A stretch of 64,000 bases of DNA, from the NCBI RefSeq assembly GCF_914767665.1, contig NC_059501.1:28992501-29056500 (forward strand), read 5' to 3'. Origin of the DNA: Harmonia axyridis. Lineage: Eukaryota > Arthropoda > Insecta > Coleoptera > Coccinellidae. The position numbers and the translations under genes were made by a program. Position 1 is the stretch's first letter. The number at the start of each line of letters is the position of its first letter. Positions 51,801 through 60,230 of the stretch are shown here, one piece after another. The notes below the pieces were generated by a model. The model was not told where the DNA came from, did no database searches, and saw nothing but the letters and a program-made list of their open reading frames with translations.

Positions 51801-53518
51801 TTTTCCGAAACTACTGGCTACATTGCAATGAAATTTTATACGAATCTGATCATCCCATGGATTTGACTCTCATAGAAGGAGCTAGTTAAAAGGTTCATAC
51901 CGAGTAGTATTGAACACAACTTTTTTTAAGGTTAGATTTATTAATCATAATTTCAAGTGAACTTAAACATTATTCTATTTTACACTAAAATGGTACTTTG
52001 GTCAAATTCGATAATATGTACTGTTTTCGGAATATTTCGATTTGAAAATGATGAGGTAATAACCAATGCTGGTATGAAGTAATGATAGAGTTGATTATTT
52101 TTATTAATTAGTATGAATTATGTGAATTAAATTCATTTTTGGACGCATCAATGGGACCTCATCGATAAAACGGATACATGTTAAAAATTAGAATTGAGGG
52201 CTCTCCTTCAATACCCAATATCTTGAATATGGATGGTGTTACGAAAATTTTTTATTAGGCAAATCCCAATTATTTTTCAGTTTTCTATCTAACCTAGAGA
52301 CAGGGACACTTTTGTACACCATATAGATGCTCTTGATATTTCAGGGTTTTATGCGGTTGTTCAACACCTTTATGAAATATTCATGTATCATGTATGTATC
52401 TTCAATGTAAAATTCGATTCATCGGGGAAGACAACGCTTTGAATCTTTTTTGAATCTACCCTGTCTGAATTTGAAAAATCAGAATATTTACTAATTTTTT
52501 GGAATACATAAAAAATGACATACATATCAATGATTCACAAAGCAAAGTGCTATAAACATGGGCCCGGACACGCTTTGTTTTCGAGATACAGGGTGTTTTT
52601 TGTAGTCCTACTTTTTTGTGACCAGTTCATCGGATTAAATTTTGCTGCAGATAGTGTAAATAATTACCAAAACTCATAATTAATTTAATTATCACAACTT
52701 ACTATAGGATCTTTGAAATAATTTGAATTATCTTGAGGAATATTAGAGAATTGTTTGAAATTTTTTCTCAAAATCGGTAGCAGATACGACAAAACTACAA
52801 GAAACTAAAAAAATAAAGTACTGGACCAAAGTTTATTTTTACATTTTACTAAACTACCAGTGGTTCAACAAAAAAAAGTTTTGTAGAGAAGATGTGGTCA
52901 CTGAAAAAATATCGCTCTCTAGATTTGTATTCAAAATTCACTTGATGAAAACTTCAAACTGAAATATGCCAAATTCAAGTTGAATGTCTAGTGAAGGCAA
53001 GGTGCTGAGAACACTAAACTTAAAAAGAAACCAACGTCAACGCTCGAAAACAAAGCGTTTGAAGATGTTTATAGGATTGTTTTTCTTAAAATGATCCGAG
53101 TAATCATTTAAAAACCTCCCTGTATATTCGACAATAACAATTTTTTCATGAGCCTGTTGCCACCAATCGACAACTATTTTAGCACAATACAAGACTCGAG
53201 ACGAATTCATAATTTATAACTTAATATTTCGAAGTTGAGGAAGTTATTCAAATTTGATAAGTTTGATGAATTTCTCCTAGACGATCCAAAAAGCGATTAT
53301 TCACCGAAACCATAGAATACCTCCGTATAAATTATTCTTCTTAAAATTGGCATTGTAAACTCACTAAAATTAACTCCAGGTTCCTTTTGTGCGCTTCACT
53401 TAATCCGGGAATATCTCAAAACAGAAAAAAAAAACTAAAACGATATCCACCAATCTTCGGAACACAGTCAACGTTCTGACATCAGACGCGATTCACGCGT
53501 TGTACTCACTTCACTCAT
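36857..53518 (-). CDS. TfAP-2: Transcription factor AP-2 (TFAP2 family)
   Basis: AP-2 is a sequence-specific developmental transcription factor that binds GC-rich sites as a dimer. Clear exons: 49063-48752 (acceptor TTTTCAG, donor GTAAGT), 40944-40746 and 37593-36857 (stop TGA), joined in phases 0 and 1. The first holds a His/Gly/Pro-rich activation region with PDFQPAYFPPTF and LTDPYGSLPGLH. The second is a linker ending SGFISEIPLLKG. The last encodes the whole DNA-binding and helix-span-helix part without an intron: [54 protein letters not shown] and HFSLISHGFGSPAI. The coding start is not certain: I predict a nine-base exon 53518-53510 (ATGAGTGAA before donor GTGAGT), which joins in phase to GAACGACTG and gives 418 aa. 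If that is wrong, the gene begins outside this span. Confidence 0.9.
37705..39235. repeat. Foldback element in an AP-2 intron, interrupted by a LINE fragment
   Basis: The left arm (37705-37880; GGGGTTTGCTCAGTAAAAA, CGTAATGCCATTCGTATTCG) is the complement of the right arm (about 39070-39235; TTATTGAGCAAACCCC, GGATGGCGTTACG). The ends carry ACAGGGCG and its partner ACACCCTC. The same family forms the foldback at 51635-52330. Confidence 0.8.
37920..39050 (-). pseudogene. Internally deleted LINE: ORF1 end joined to part of an endonuclease domain
   Basis: The minus strand shows a 144-codon ORF (38596-39030) with KLKGTNIYITQDQTLQQREE and VKGNKLIIGNEVYTVDDIRK, typical of the ORF1 or pre-endonuclease end of insect LINEs. 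A frame at 38274-38588 follows with NKNDGVLVYVRDY and VSAIYRSPSTG, from the middle of an AP-type endonuclease. No reverse transcriptase follows; the next ~300 bp lead to a 3' tail of TTA repeats (37900-37922 on the plus strand as AAT/TAA). The endonuclease starts mid-domain, so the two parts were joined by deletion. Confidence 0.75.
39236..40745 (-). other. AP-2 intron 3 remainder
   Basis: AT-rich intron sequence next to the donor of the 40746-40944 exon. No gene or repeat recognised. Confidence 0.5.
41203..42569 (-). mobile_element. mariner element copy 2 (DD34D), with TA target duplication
   Basis: Ends GGTCAATTGGAAAGTACCCG (41203) and GGGGATTTTTCAATTGGCC (42569) are inverted repeats, and TA flanks both. 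It is the same family as 23760-25056. The minus strand reads YMTMYETWLHNFTSESNRQS (first Asp changed to Tyr), FFHQDNAPCHKS (second Asp kept) and PDLSLSDFFLFLDLKRML. Several frameshifts. About 95 bp at 41399-41492 are absent from copy 1 and end in an ATT-rich run, probably a tiny LINE tail insertion. Confidence 0.93.
42572..43689 (-). other. AP-2 intron 2 segment
   Basis: AT-rich, with no gene or named repeat recognised. Confidence 0.5.
43690..44191. repeat. Direct duplication of ~200 bp, related to the 16.3-kb repeat
   Basis: Two units, about 43730-43935 and 43936-44135, share GAAACGTGAAAAATTTCGTG, TATAGCGGCGTCAGATTCAT and ACATATTATCCGTTC(G/A)GGTAG almost exactly. They also carry the CATAGAAAATTCAAG word seen at 16.4 and 26.2 kb. 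Confidence 0.8.
44192..45137. repeat. Three tandem ~275-bp units between short inverted flanks
   Basis: The unit start CACATTTTC(C/G)GGCTCGGTT recurs at 44233, 44504 and 44786. Shared inner sequence includes CACTGTCAAGTTAGCCAAAA and GGTGTACCTGATTCGTTGTC. The set lies between AACTGAAGTGAAATCAGGAG (44192) and its partner CCTAACTTCACGTCAGT (ending 45137), which are inverted. Plus-strand reading frames of 73 and 160 codons run through the units with a similar peptide each time (HYP/LIKS...LDRVYLIRCLVRGS). I treat them as repeat-derived, not as genes. Confidence 0.75.
45138..45539 (-). other. AP-2 intron 2 segment
   Basis: AT-rich, with nothing recognised. Confidence 0.45.
45540..46000 (+). repeat. 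MITE family 2, copy A, with hairpin module
   Basis: Matches 54230-54860 and (inverted) 47330-47590. Shared words are TTTAGTGATTTT(A/T)GCATTGA, TTGGTTGGCAGAA, CACAGAATTAGAGAATAGTTA and GCAGAAGGCATTGATATTCT. The module CCACGAAGTGGCGAGTTTT forms a hairpin with GAACGGGTGGTAGAATGAGC-side sequence. Confidence 0.75.
46001..47329 (-). other. AP-2 intron 2, uncharacterised less AT-rich segment
   Basis: The stretch 46200-46740 is less AT-rich than its surroundings and begins near ACACCCTGTATATG (46263). Overlapping minus frames of 137 and 60 codons have no domain I recognise. It may be an old transposon, but this is not proven. The remainder is AT-rich without features. Confidence 0.35.
47330..47590 (-). 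repeat. MITE family 2, copy B (inverted, partial)
   Basis: Its reverse complement follows 54230-54440 piece by piece: TTTGCAGAAGAGGTTTCTGT, TTGACAGATAATAGATAAAT, ACCAACATATAATAATGAAA and ATGGAAAAATGAACG. It ends at TTCTCTAATTCTG (47339). More diverged than the other copies, and the hairpin module is missing. Confidence 0.65.
47640..48600 (+). pseudogene. mariner transposase remnant, second mariner family
   Basis: Plus-strand pieces in order and in changing frames: RTCRK then FNASRTVIS-region HTH sequence, ISKRLKVMGMIQKQ (47910-47950), KPRDVERRLFACEQLLARQR, RKSLGYPGHASTSRAKPNIH (about 48110-48165), YDLLKPTETITGVHFRTQLM, DKVILQHDNARPHVAKMVKT (second Asp), LETLKWEVLSNPPYSPD (third region) and RTLPER. 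Many stops and frameshifts. The HDNARPH form differs from the HQDNAPCH family at 23.8 and 41.2 kb. Terminal repeats were not resolved. Confidence 0.88.
49500..50140. repeat. Foldback element with ACAGGGTG-type words
   Basis: The left arm (about 49549-49650; GGAACACCCCCATTTTGTCT, CTTTAGCTGAGCTGATTC, AAAATGTATCACATGTTGA) is the complement of the right arm (about 50030-50130). ACAGGGTG occurs at 49503 and 49643, and ACCCTGTA at 50025. Confidence 0.82.
50365..50452. repeat. Strong hairpin, ~29-bp arms
   Basis: ATGTCAAAAAGTACTAGAAT (50377) pairs with ATTCCAGTACTTTTTGACAT (ending 50440) with one mismatch, and the pairing continues inwards through TGGTCAATA. Outer flanks TGTTGCATCCACG and AGTGGGTGTAACA pair weakly. 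Confidence 0.8.
50539..50689. repeat. Inverted repeat with 30-bp arms
   Basis: AAAGAGTTTACGGGCCTATG (50539-50568 arm) and its complement at 50660-50689 differ at two positions. A related arm word (TGTTTATAGGA) recurs near 53068. Confidence 0.75.
51635..52330. repeat. Foldback element, same family as 37705-39235
   Basis: The left arm holds ACAGGGTGTCTCAAG (51640), AACTGAGAATTATTTGGGTT and CGTTACGCAATCCGTATTC. The right arm holds GGATGGTGTTACG, GCAAATCCCAATTATTTTTC and GGGACACTTTTGTACACC in reverse sense. No ORF. Confidence 0.75.
52555..53075. repeat. Diverged inverted repeat around an ACAGGGTG word
   Basis: ATAAACATGGGCCCGGACAC and GCTTTGTTTTCGAG (52551-52585) pair with CTCGAAAACAAAGCGTTTGA and ATGTTTATAG (53043-53073). 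ACAGGGTG lies at 52590. The inner parts are not clearly mirrored. Confidence 0.6.
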
Positions 53519-53660
53519 TCATCGAAACACCACTCCGGGCATAGAGCCATCGAGTTATGGCAATGTGCGATGATCGAAAACATCTCGGGGCTACCCCGGG
53601 CTTCGACCGAGTTCGGAAACGGGCGAAGGACGACGTGACCAACTTCATAGCGCTTGAATG
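53519..53660 (-). promoter_or_regulatory. Candidate 5' region of AP-2
   Basis: A GC-richer island (53515-53650, with several CG dinucleotides) in AT-rich surroundings, just upstream (minus sense) of the predicted tiny first exon. A minus frame of about 45 codons beginning MKLVTSSFARFRTR also lies here. It could be a small upstream ORF, but has no recognised domain. Confidence 0.35.
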
Positions 53661-53699
53661 AAAATTTGGAGATGATAATTTATCCGAGTCATAGAGGAA

Positions 53700-54230
53700 A
53701 ATAGTATATTCTAAAACAAGTTGCAGAATGGGCTCCTATTCCAACACGAATGCGAAATTCGAAAACGAGCGACGAAGGAGCGAGTTTTGGAATGCATGAG
53801 TGTTGGAATTGCCTTCTGCAACGAGTATTAGACGATATTTTCTCTATTTCAGTCTAGTTTTGTGAAATATTGTCGAAATTTAATGAAAAATTTGTCACAT
53901 TTGTCACATCCTAGTGACATTTGTATTGTATCTTGGCAGTTGGTGGACTGTTAAGAAAATGGACAGATTACGGAATTTCAATTTGAATCGTACGTTTCGA
54001 ATTTTGAAATAATTTATAATTACGCATTAGATTCTTGAATTATGTCTGACGAAATCGATTTAATACCAACAGAATTAAGAGAAATTACGAATAATGTCGC
54101 AAATCATTTCGCTATATCAAAATTTTATTATATTGACAATAATTGACGTGTGTTGAATATTGATAGGATTGAAAGTCTGACGTCAGTGTAGACAACCACA
54201 AAACGAAAAATATAACTGAAATCATTTAGT
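53700..54230 (+). repeat. MITE family 1, copy C, with hairpin module
   Basis: Begins ATAGTATATTCTAAAACAAG. It has the full hairpin module (GAAAACGAGCGACGAAGGAG to TTCTGCAACGAG), TTTCTCTATTTCAG, ATCTTGGCAGTTGG and ATGTCTGACGAAATCGATTT. It then stops at GAAAAATATAACTGAAATCA, where MITE family 2 sequence begins, so the two families are fused or nested here. Confidence 0.78.
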
Positions 54231-54860
54231 GATTTTTGCATTGAAAAATGTTGGTTGGCAGAACTGATTTCTTTAAGGCAAATTGATGAATTGACAGATA
54301 AAGCCGTGGCGGAATGTTCGGACTACCAACATATAATAATACAATATCACCATGAAAACTGTGCGTTTCTGATATATTCTCGCACGATTTTGTTCTACAG
54401 GATGTGGAAGAATGAACGGAATAACCACAGAATTAGAGAATAGTTATTTATAAAACAAGTGCAGAAGGCATTGATATTCTGCCACGAGTTCAAAATTCAA
54501 AAACGATCCACGAAGTGGCGAGTTTTGGAATGAACGAGTGGTAGAATGAGCCTTCTGTACGAGTATTATATATTATTTTCTCTAATTCATTGCATTTTAA
54601 TTGAAATTAATAAAATATTTCCATAAATATCATTTAGTGATTTTTGCATTGAAAAATGTTGGTTGGCAGAACTGATTTCTTTAAGGCAAATTGATGAATT
54701 GACAGATAAAGCCGTGGCGGAAAGTTCGGAGTACCAACATAGAATCATAAAATGTAACCATGAAAACTGTGCGTTTCTGATATATTCTCGCACGATTTTG
54801 TTCTACAGGATGTGGAAGAATGAACGGAATAACCACAGAATTAGAGAAAAATATATACTT
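54230..54860 (+). repeat. MITE family 2, two tandem units flanking the hairpin module
   Basis: Units 54225-54440 and 54625-54855 are nearly identical (TTTAGTGATTTTTGCATTGA to CACAGAATTAGAGAA). Between them is the ~170-bp module, TGCAGAAGGCATTGATATTC with its partner GTAGAATGAGCCTTCTG. Each unit carries a 62-67 codon frame (MAELISLRQIDELTDKAV...). The frame is conserved because the repeat is conserved; I do not call it a gene. Confidence 0.78.
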
Positions 54861-55319
54861 GTTTGACAGAAATCTGGAATACCGCGAATACATCTGGTAG
54901 TTCAAATTAATGAACCTTCAAAAAGCGTCGAAGAGCCATGGAAATTCGAAAACCATAAAATGAAAATCGAAAAGGAAGAAAAACATGATTTTCTGTGAAT
55001 TTATTACTCGTAGATATACGTTCGTGAATATAACATGTTATTATACTTTATTATTATTATTACTCTTTATTTAAATTCATGTTAATATATGTATTATTAA
55101 ACGTTATTTAAAACCAAAAAATTAATGCCTGCTCATATGTATTATTGAGCATTTTCCTTTTTGAGACTATTATTTTTACATAGGTACCTTTCGTGCAAAA
55201 ATATCTACTTTCAAGGCCACTGTCACTCACAGGTTTTTTCATTTGATTTTAACGCCATTTAAACAATTATGCCATTCAGAAAGTAGAAGTATCCATTTCG
55301 TATTTCTATGTGATTCATA
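54861..55319. other. AT-rich spacer
   Basis: No gene or repeat recognised. A TTA/ATT-rich stretch lies at about 55035-55065. Confidence 0.5.
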
Positions 55320-55930
55320 TATACAGGGTGTTAGTGAATAAGTGCGACAAACTTTAGAGGGTGATTCTCTATGATAAAATAATGATACTACACGAACTTT
55401 TGTTCGTGAACGCTTCGTATTCCGATATAAAGGGTGCTAAAGTTTTTCTTAAAAACTGACCATTTACTTATTGCTCTGAAACCGGTCGTGATACTCAAAT
55501 GAAATTTGATGGCTTTCAAGAGGTAGTTATTGCACATTTATTGACTTGCAATTAAGAATTTTATGTTCATCATTTACGCGCATACGGGTAATGTTCTCTT
55601 TTTGTTAAAAGAAAAAGTACTCCGTTGAGACACATATTTAAAATTAAACATCACTGATTTTCTCGTACCTTTTTTCTATATGGGACGCCCTTTCTATGAA
55701 GGAAAAGATCTTAACACATATGTTTTATTTCTTTAAAACATTATCTAGAAGCATAAGAGAATTTTTGTAACAAATTGAACGAGGAATTTAAAAACTGATT
55801 TTTACTTTGAAATATCTCAATGGCCTACAATTTTTAATAAAAACTATAACACCCCGTATCACGGAATACAAAGCATTTGGGAACAAAAGTTGGCCACGGT
55901 CGATGGTGTCCAAGACTTTTTCGGAGAACT
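55320..55930. repeat. Foldback element with ACAGGGTG end
   Basis: Left arm ACAGGGTGTTAGTGAATAAG, then CGAACTTTTGTTC, CTTCGTATTCCGATA and AAAGGGTGCTAAAGTTTTT. Right arm AAAACTATAACACCCCGTAT, CGGAATACAAAGCATTTG and GGAACAAAAGTT. These are mirrored in order. Confidence 0.72.
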
Positions 55931-56138
55931 GCATTTCATTTGAAAAAGGCAATTTTTTATCATTTTAGTATGTCTCGTTGAAGCTTGTGATTTTGAACAA
56001 GCCTTCTTGATTAGGGAAGTATTTTATTAAAAGTAAATAAAACACAGGATATTGGTGATCCATATCCAAATTTTCAGCTTTGTAGGTTTCTACGTGCCGA
56101 ATTGAAGCTATGTTTTGTACAAAAAGAAAAGTGATCAG

Positions 56139-56181
56139 AAAAATGTTGTCATTTTCAGAAACTGAAAATGACAACATTTTT
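56139..56181. repeat. Perfect 43-bp palindrome
   Basis: The 20-bp arm AAAAATGTTGTCATTTTCAG, the loop AAA and the exact complementary arm. No flanking direct repeat was seen. It would form a stable cruciform or RNA hairpin. Confidence 0.9.
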
Positions 56182-56253
56182 CGTCGAAACTGCGTTAAAC
56201 AAGATGAAAAATCTGTGGAATGTGTAGTACAGGGTTCATCGAGAGCTCAAGTA

Positions 56254-56700
56254 CACTGATCAACAATTGCTAGGGATCACTTATGAACTTCTCTTCATTT
56301 GTATTTTTTTCAAGTTATCTCGTGAATATCTGTACATTATATATTCTCTAAGGAAAAAGTAGGATGTTTTGAGTTGATTATATCAAAGTCTTCCTCACTT
56401 CATCGGCTCTTGTTCACAAAATCGATTATTATCTGTAGGCTGCTACAGGTGGAGTGAAAAGCAATGTGGTATTTGTTATTAAATCTGTTTTTTTCTCTCG
56501 TTCAAACACATAAGGTGACAATAATTGAAGAAATGAGAACAATATCAGCTTATCAGTCATGCCGAGAAGACGTTTGGCTCCTGTGCAACTGGACCAAATC
56601 ATACGGTGGATACAGGAAGGTTTGTCCCAGCGAGAAGTGTCCCGGCGGTTGAATGTTTACCGGTGTGAAAGCAGCAAACCGAGATAGCAAACTTTGACCT
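56254..56700 (+). pseudogene. Tc1-like element, 5' fragment with HTH
   Basis: TA (56252-56253) precedes CACTGATCAACAATTGCTAG, a Tc1-type terminal sequence. About 300 bp later an ATG at 56559 starts MPRRRLAPVQLDQIIRWIQE, then GLSQREVSRRLNV, a helix-turn-helix like those of Tc1/Pax-type transposases. The frame stops after about 42 codons, and the element is lost just before the satellite array at 56761. Confidence 0.72.
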
Positions 56701-56760
56701 TGAAATCCTCGTACGAGACTCAATGATTGGGCGGATTTCGATGCAAAAATACTTATTATT

Positions 56761-59674
56761 AAATGTGCCAAATTTGCGGTTTCTCGAAAACTATATATAG
56801 GATCGAATTCAAATTTGGAGGTGTCCTCCAGGAGCCATAGCGCCTAACAACTGCATATACGGCATTTACGTACACCTCAAGGGGGCCCATGGGGGGCATC
56901 AAATGTGTCAAATTTGAGGTTTCTCGAAAACTATACATAGGATCGAATTCAAATTTGGAGGTGTCCTCCAGGACCCATAGCGCCTGACAACTGCATATAC
57001 GGCATTTACTTACACCTCAAGGGGGCCCATGGGGGGCATCAAATGAGATAAAAAAATTCGGTTTCTCGAAAACTATACATAGGATCGAATTCAAATTTGG
57101 AGGTGTCATCCAGGACCCATAGCGCCTAAGAACTGAATAAACGGCATTTACTTACACCTCAAGGGGGCCCATGGGGGGCATCAAATGTGTCAAATTTGAG
57201 GTTTCTCGAAAACTATACATAGGATCGAATTCAAATTTGGAGGTGTTCTCCAGGAACCATAGCGCCTGACAACTGCATATATGGCATTTACTTACACCTC
57301 AAGGGGGCCCATGGGGGGCATCAAATGTGTCAAATTTGAGGTTTCTCGAAAACTATACATAGGATCGAATTCAAATTTGGAGGTGTCCTCCAGGACCCAT
57401 AGCGCCTGACAACTGCATATACGGCATTTACTTACACCTCAAGGGGGCCCATGGGGGGCATCAAATGAGATAAAAAAATTCGGTTTCTCGAAAACTATAC
57501 ATAGGATCGAATTCAAATTTGGAGGTGTCATCCAGGACCCATAGCGCCTAATAACTGCATATACGGCATTTACTTACACCTTAAGGGGGGCCATGGGGGG
57601 CATCAAATGTGTCAAATTTGAGGTTTCTCGAAAACTATACATAGGATCGAATTCAAATTTGGAGGTGTTCTCCAGGAACCATAGCGCCTGACAACTGCAT
57701 ATATGGCATTTACTTACACCTTAAGGGGGTCCTTGGGGGGCATCAAATGAGATAAAAAAATTTGGTTTCTCGAAAACTATACATAGGATCGAATTCAAAT
57801 TTGGAGGTGTCATCCAGGACCCATAGCGCCTAAGAACTGAATAAACGGCATTTACTCACACCTCAAGGGGGCCCATGGGGGGCATCAAATGTGTCAAATT
57901 TGAGGTTTCTCGAAAACTATACATAGGATCGAATTCAAATTTGGAGGTGTTCTCCAGGAACCATAGCGCCTGACAACTGCATATATGGCATTTACTTACA
58001 CCTCAAGGGGGCCCATGGGGGGCATCAAATGTGTCAAATTTGAGGTTTCTCGAAAACTATACATAGGATCGAATTCAAATTTGGAGGTGTCCTCCAGGAC
58101 CCATAGCGCCTGACAACTGCATATACGGCATTTACTTACACCTCAAGGGGGCCCATGGGGGGCATCAAATGAGATAAAAAAATTCGGTTTCTCGAAAACT
58201 ATACATAGGATCGAATTCAAATTTGGAGGTGTCATCCAGGACCCATAGCGCCTAAGAACTGAATAAACGGCATTTACTTGCACCTCAAGGGGGCCCATGG
58301 GGGGCATCAAATGTGTCAAATTTGAGGTTTCTCGAAAACTATACATAGGATCGAATTCAAATTTGGAGGTGTCATCCAGGATCCATAGCGCCTAAGAACT
58401 ACATAAACGGCATTCACTTACACCCCAAGGGGGCCCATGGGGGGCATCAAATGTGTCAAATTTGAGGTTTCTCGAAAACTATACATAGGATCGAATTCAA
58501 ATTTGGAGGTGTCATCCAGGATCCATAGCGCCTAAGAACTACATAAACGGCATTTACTTACACCTCAAGGGGGCCCATGGGGGGCATCAAATGTGTCAAA
58601 TTTGAGGTTTCTCGAAAACTATACATAGGATCGAATTCAAATTTGGAGGTGTCATCCAGGATCCATAGCGCCTAAGAACTACATAAACGGCATTTACTTA
58701 CACCTCAAGGGGGCCTATGGGGGGCATCAAATGTGTCAAATTTGAGGTTTCTCGAAAACTATACATAGGATCGAATTCAAATTTGGAGGTGTCCTCCAGG
58801 ACCCATAGCGCCTGACAACTGCATATACGGCATTTACTTACACCTCAAGGGGGCCCATGGGGGGCATCAAATGAGATAAAAAAATTCGGTTTCTCGAAAA
58901 CTATACATAGGATCGAATTCAAATTTGGAGGTGTTCTCCAGGAACCATAGCGCCTGACAACTGCATATATGGCATTTACTTACACCTTAAGGGGGTCCTT
59001 GGGGGGCATCAAATGAGATAAAAAAATTCGGTTTCTCGAAAACTATACATAGGATCGAATTCAAATTTGGAGGTGTCATCCAGGACCCATAGCGCCTAAG
59101 AACTGAATAAACGGCATTTACTCACACCTCAAGGGGGCCCATGGGGGGCATCAAATGTGTCAAATTTGAGGTTTCTCGAAAACTATACATAGGATCGAAT
59201 TCAAATTTGGAGGTGTCCTCCAGGACCCATAGCGCCTGACAACTGCATATACGGCATTTACTTACACCTCAAGGGGGCCCATGGGGGGCATCAAATGAGA
59301 TAAAAAAATTCGGTTTCTCGAAAACTATACATAGGATCGAATTCAAATTTGGAGGTGTCATCCAGGACCCATAGCGCCTAAGAACTGAATAAACGGCATT
59401 TACTTACACCTCAAGGGGGCCCATGGGGGGCATCAAATGTGTCAAATTTGAGGTTTCTCGAAAACTATACATAGGATCGAATTCAAATTTGGAGGTGTCA
59501 TCCAGGATCCATAGCGCCTAAGAACTACATAAACGGCATTTACTTACACCTCAATGGGGCCTATGGGGGGCATCAAATGTGTCAAATTTGAGGTTTCTCG
59601 AAAACTATACATAGGATCGAATTCAAATTTGAAGGTGTCCTCCAGGACCCATAGCGCCTGACAACTGCATATAC
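56761..59674 (+). repeat. Satellite array 1, ~21 units of 140-142 bp
   Basis: The unit includes TTTCTCGAAAACTATACATA, GGATCGAATTC, AAATTTGGAGGTGT(C/T)(C/A)TCCAG, CATAGCGCCT, CTTACACCTCAAGGGGGCCC and ATGGGGGGCATCAAATG. Two junction variants, GTGTCAAATTTGAGG (A) and GAGATAAAAAAATTCGG (B), follow the order AABAABABAABAAAABBABAA by eye. One EcoRI site (GAATTC) recurs per unit. Reading frames on the minus strand inside the array are artefacts. The first unit (56761) is the most diverged; the last stops at GCATATAC, 59674. Confidence 0.97.
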
Positions 59675-60230
59675 AAATCATGATGAAAGACACATACTGA
59701 AAACCACATTGAAATAAATAATTTTTCAAAATATAAAATTGCGTGAAAATTCAAAAAAGTTGAAGGGGATGGCACAGGGTGCAACAAATATCCTTCATAA
59801 ATTTATCAACATTTGCCAAAACTAAAACAAAAATTGAACTGTTTCAGGATTTTCTTTCAAAATATTCTTCTTTTGAGAATATGAATTTGTTTCATAATTT
59901 TGACGCGCAGCGTATATTCACTATCAACAGTCATTTTCTCTTCGATAGCCAATTTTTTGTTTAGTAGCTATTGCTGCTTTCTTGACGGAATACATCATAC
60001 GGGAAGATACTGATCCTGACAAAGACTACATCGCATTGATACCTTGTGGACACAGTAGGTACCGAAAAATGTGATGTAGGTACACCTATTATAAAATATT
60101 TATATGTTGCATATTATGTTTCGGTTGTCCGCTCAAGGGAGAATTTCGTAACCGAGTAGGTATACGAAAAATAGGTGTACGCGTCCGCCCAAGGGAGTGT
60201 CCGCTCAAGAGAGGGTACCATCTGAAGGAT
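59675..60230 (+). other. 5' flank of the protease ORF, with possible upstream exons
   Basis: Holds a 61-codon frame (59779-59964) and, in another frame, AFLTEYIIREDTDPDKDYIA followed by LIPCGH (about 59970-60050), bounded by TTTGTTTAG and GTAGGT, which could be splice sites. From about 60120 the repeated words GTCCGCTCAAGGGAG and GTCCGCTCAAGAGAGG belong to a pogo/Tigger-type element end that finishes in GAGGTTTCACTG before TA at 60303. Confidence 0.45.

Larger units (their letters stand above)
49064..53509 (-). other. Predicted AP-2 intron 1
   Basis: If the tiny first exon is right, this is a 4.4-kb intron. Apart from the foldbacks and hairpins listed separately it is AT-rich with no genes. 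Segments 49064-49499, 50700-51630 and 53080-53500 hold nothing I recognise. Confidence 0.45.

Noticed and set aside
54663..54866. 67-codon frame MAELISLRQIDELTDKAV...
   Set aside because: Present twice because MITE family 2 units are duplicated; other copies (45.5, 47.3 kb) are broken.
58143..58346. Minus frames within the satellite arrays (MYSFRETSNLTHLMPP-like)
   Set aside because: They repeat with every unit and arise from the satellite sequence; no start context or domain.
56761..59674. Regularly spaced repeats that might suggest a CRISPR array
   Set aside because: Units are ~141 bp with no unique spacers, in an animal genome; this is satellite DNA.
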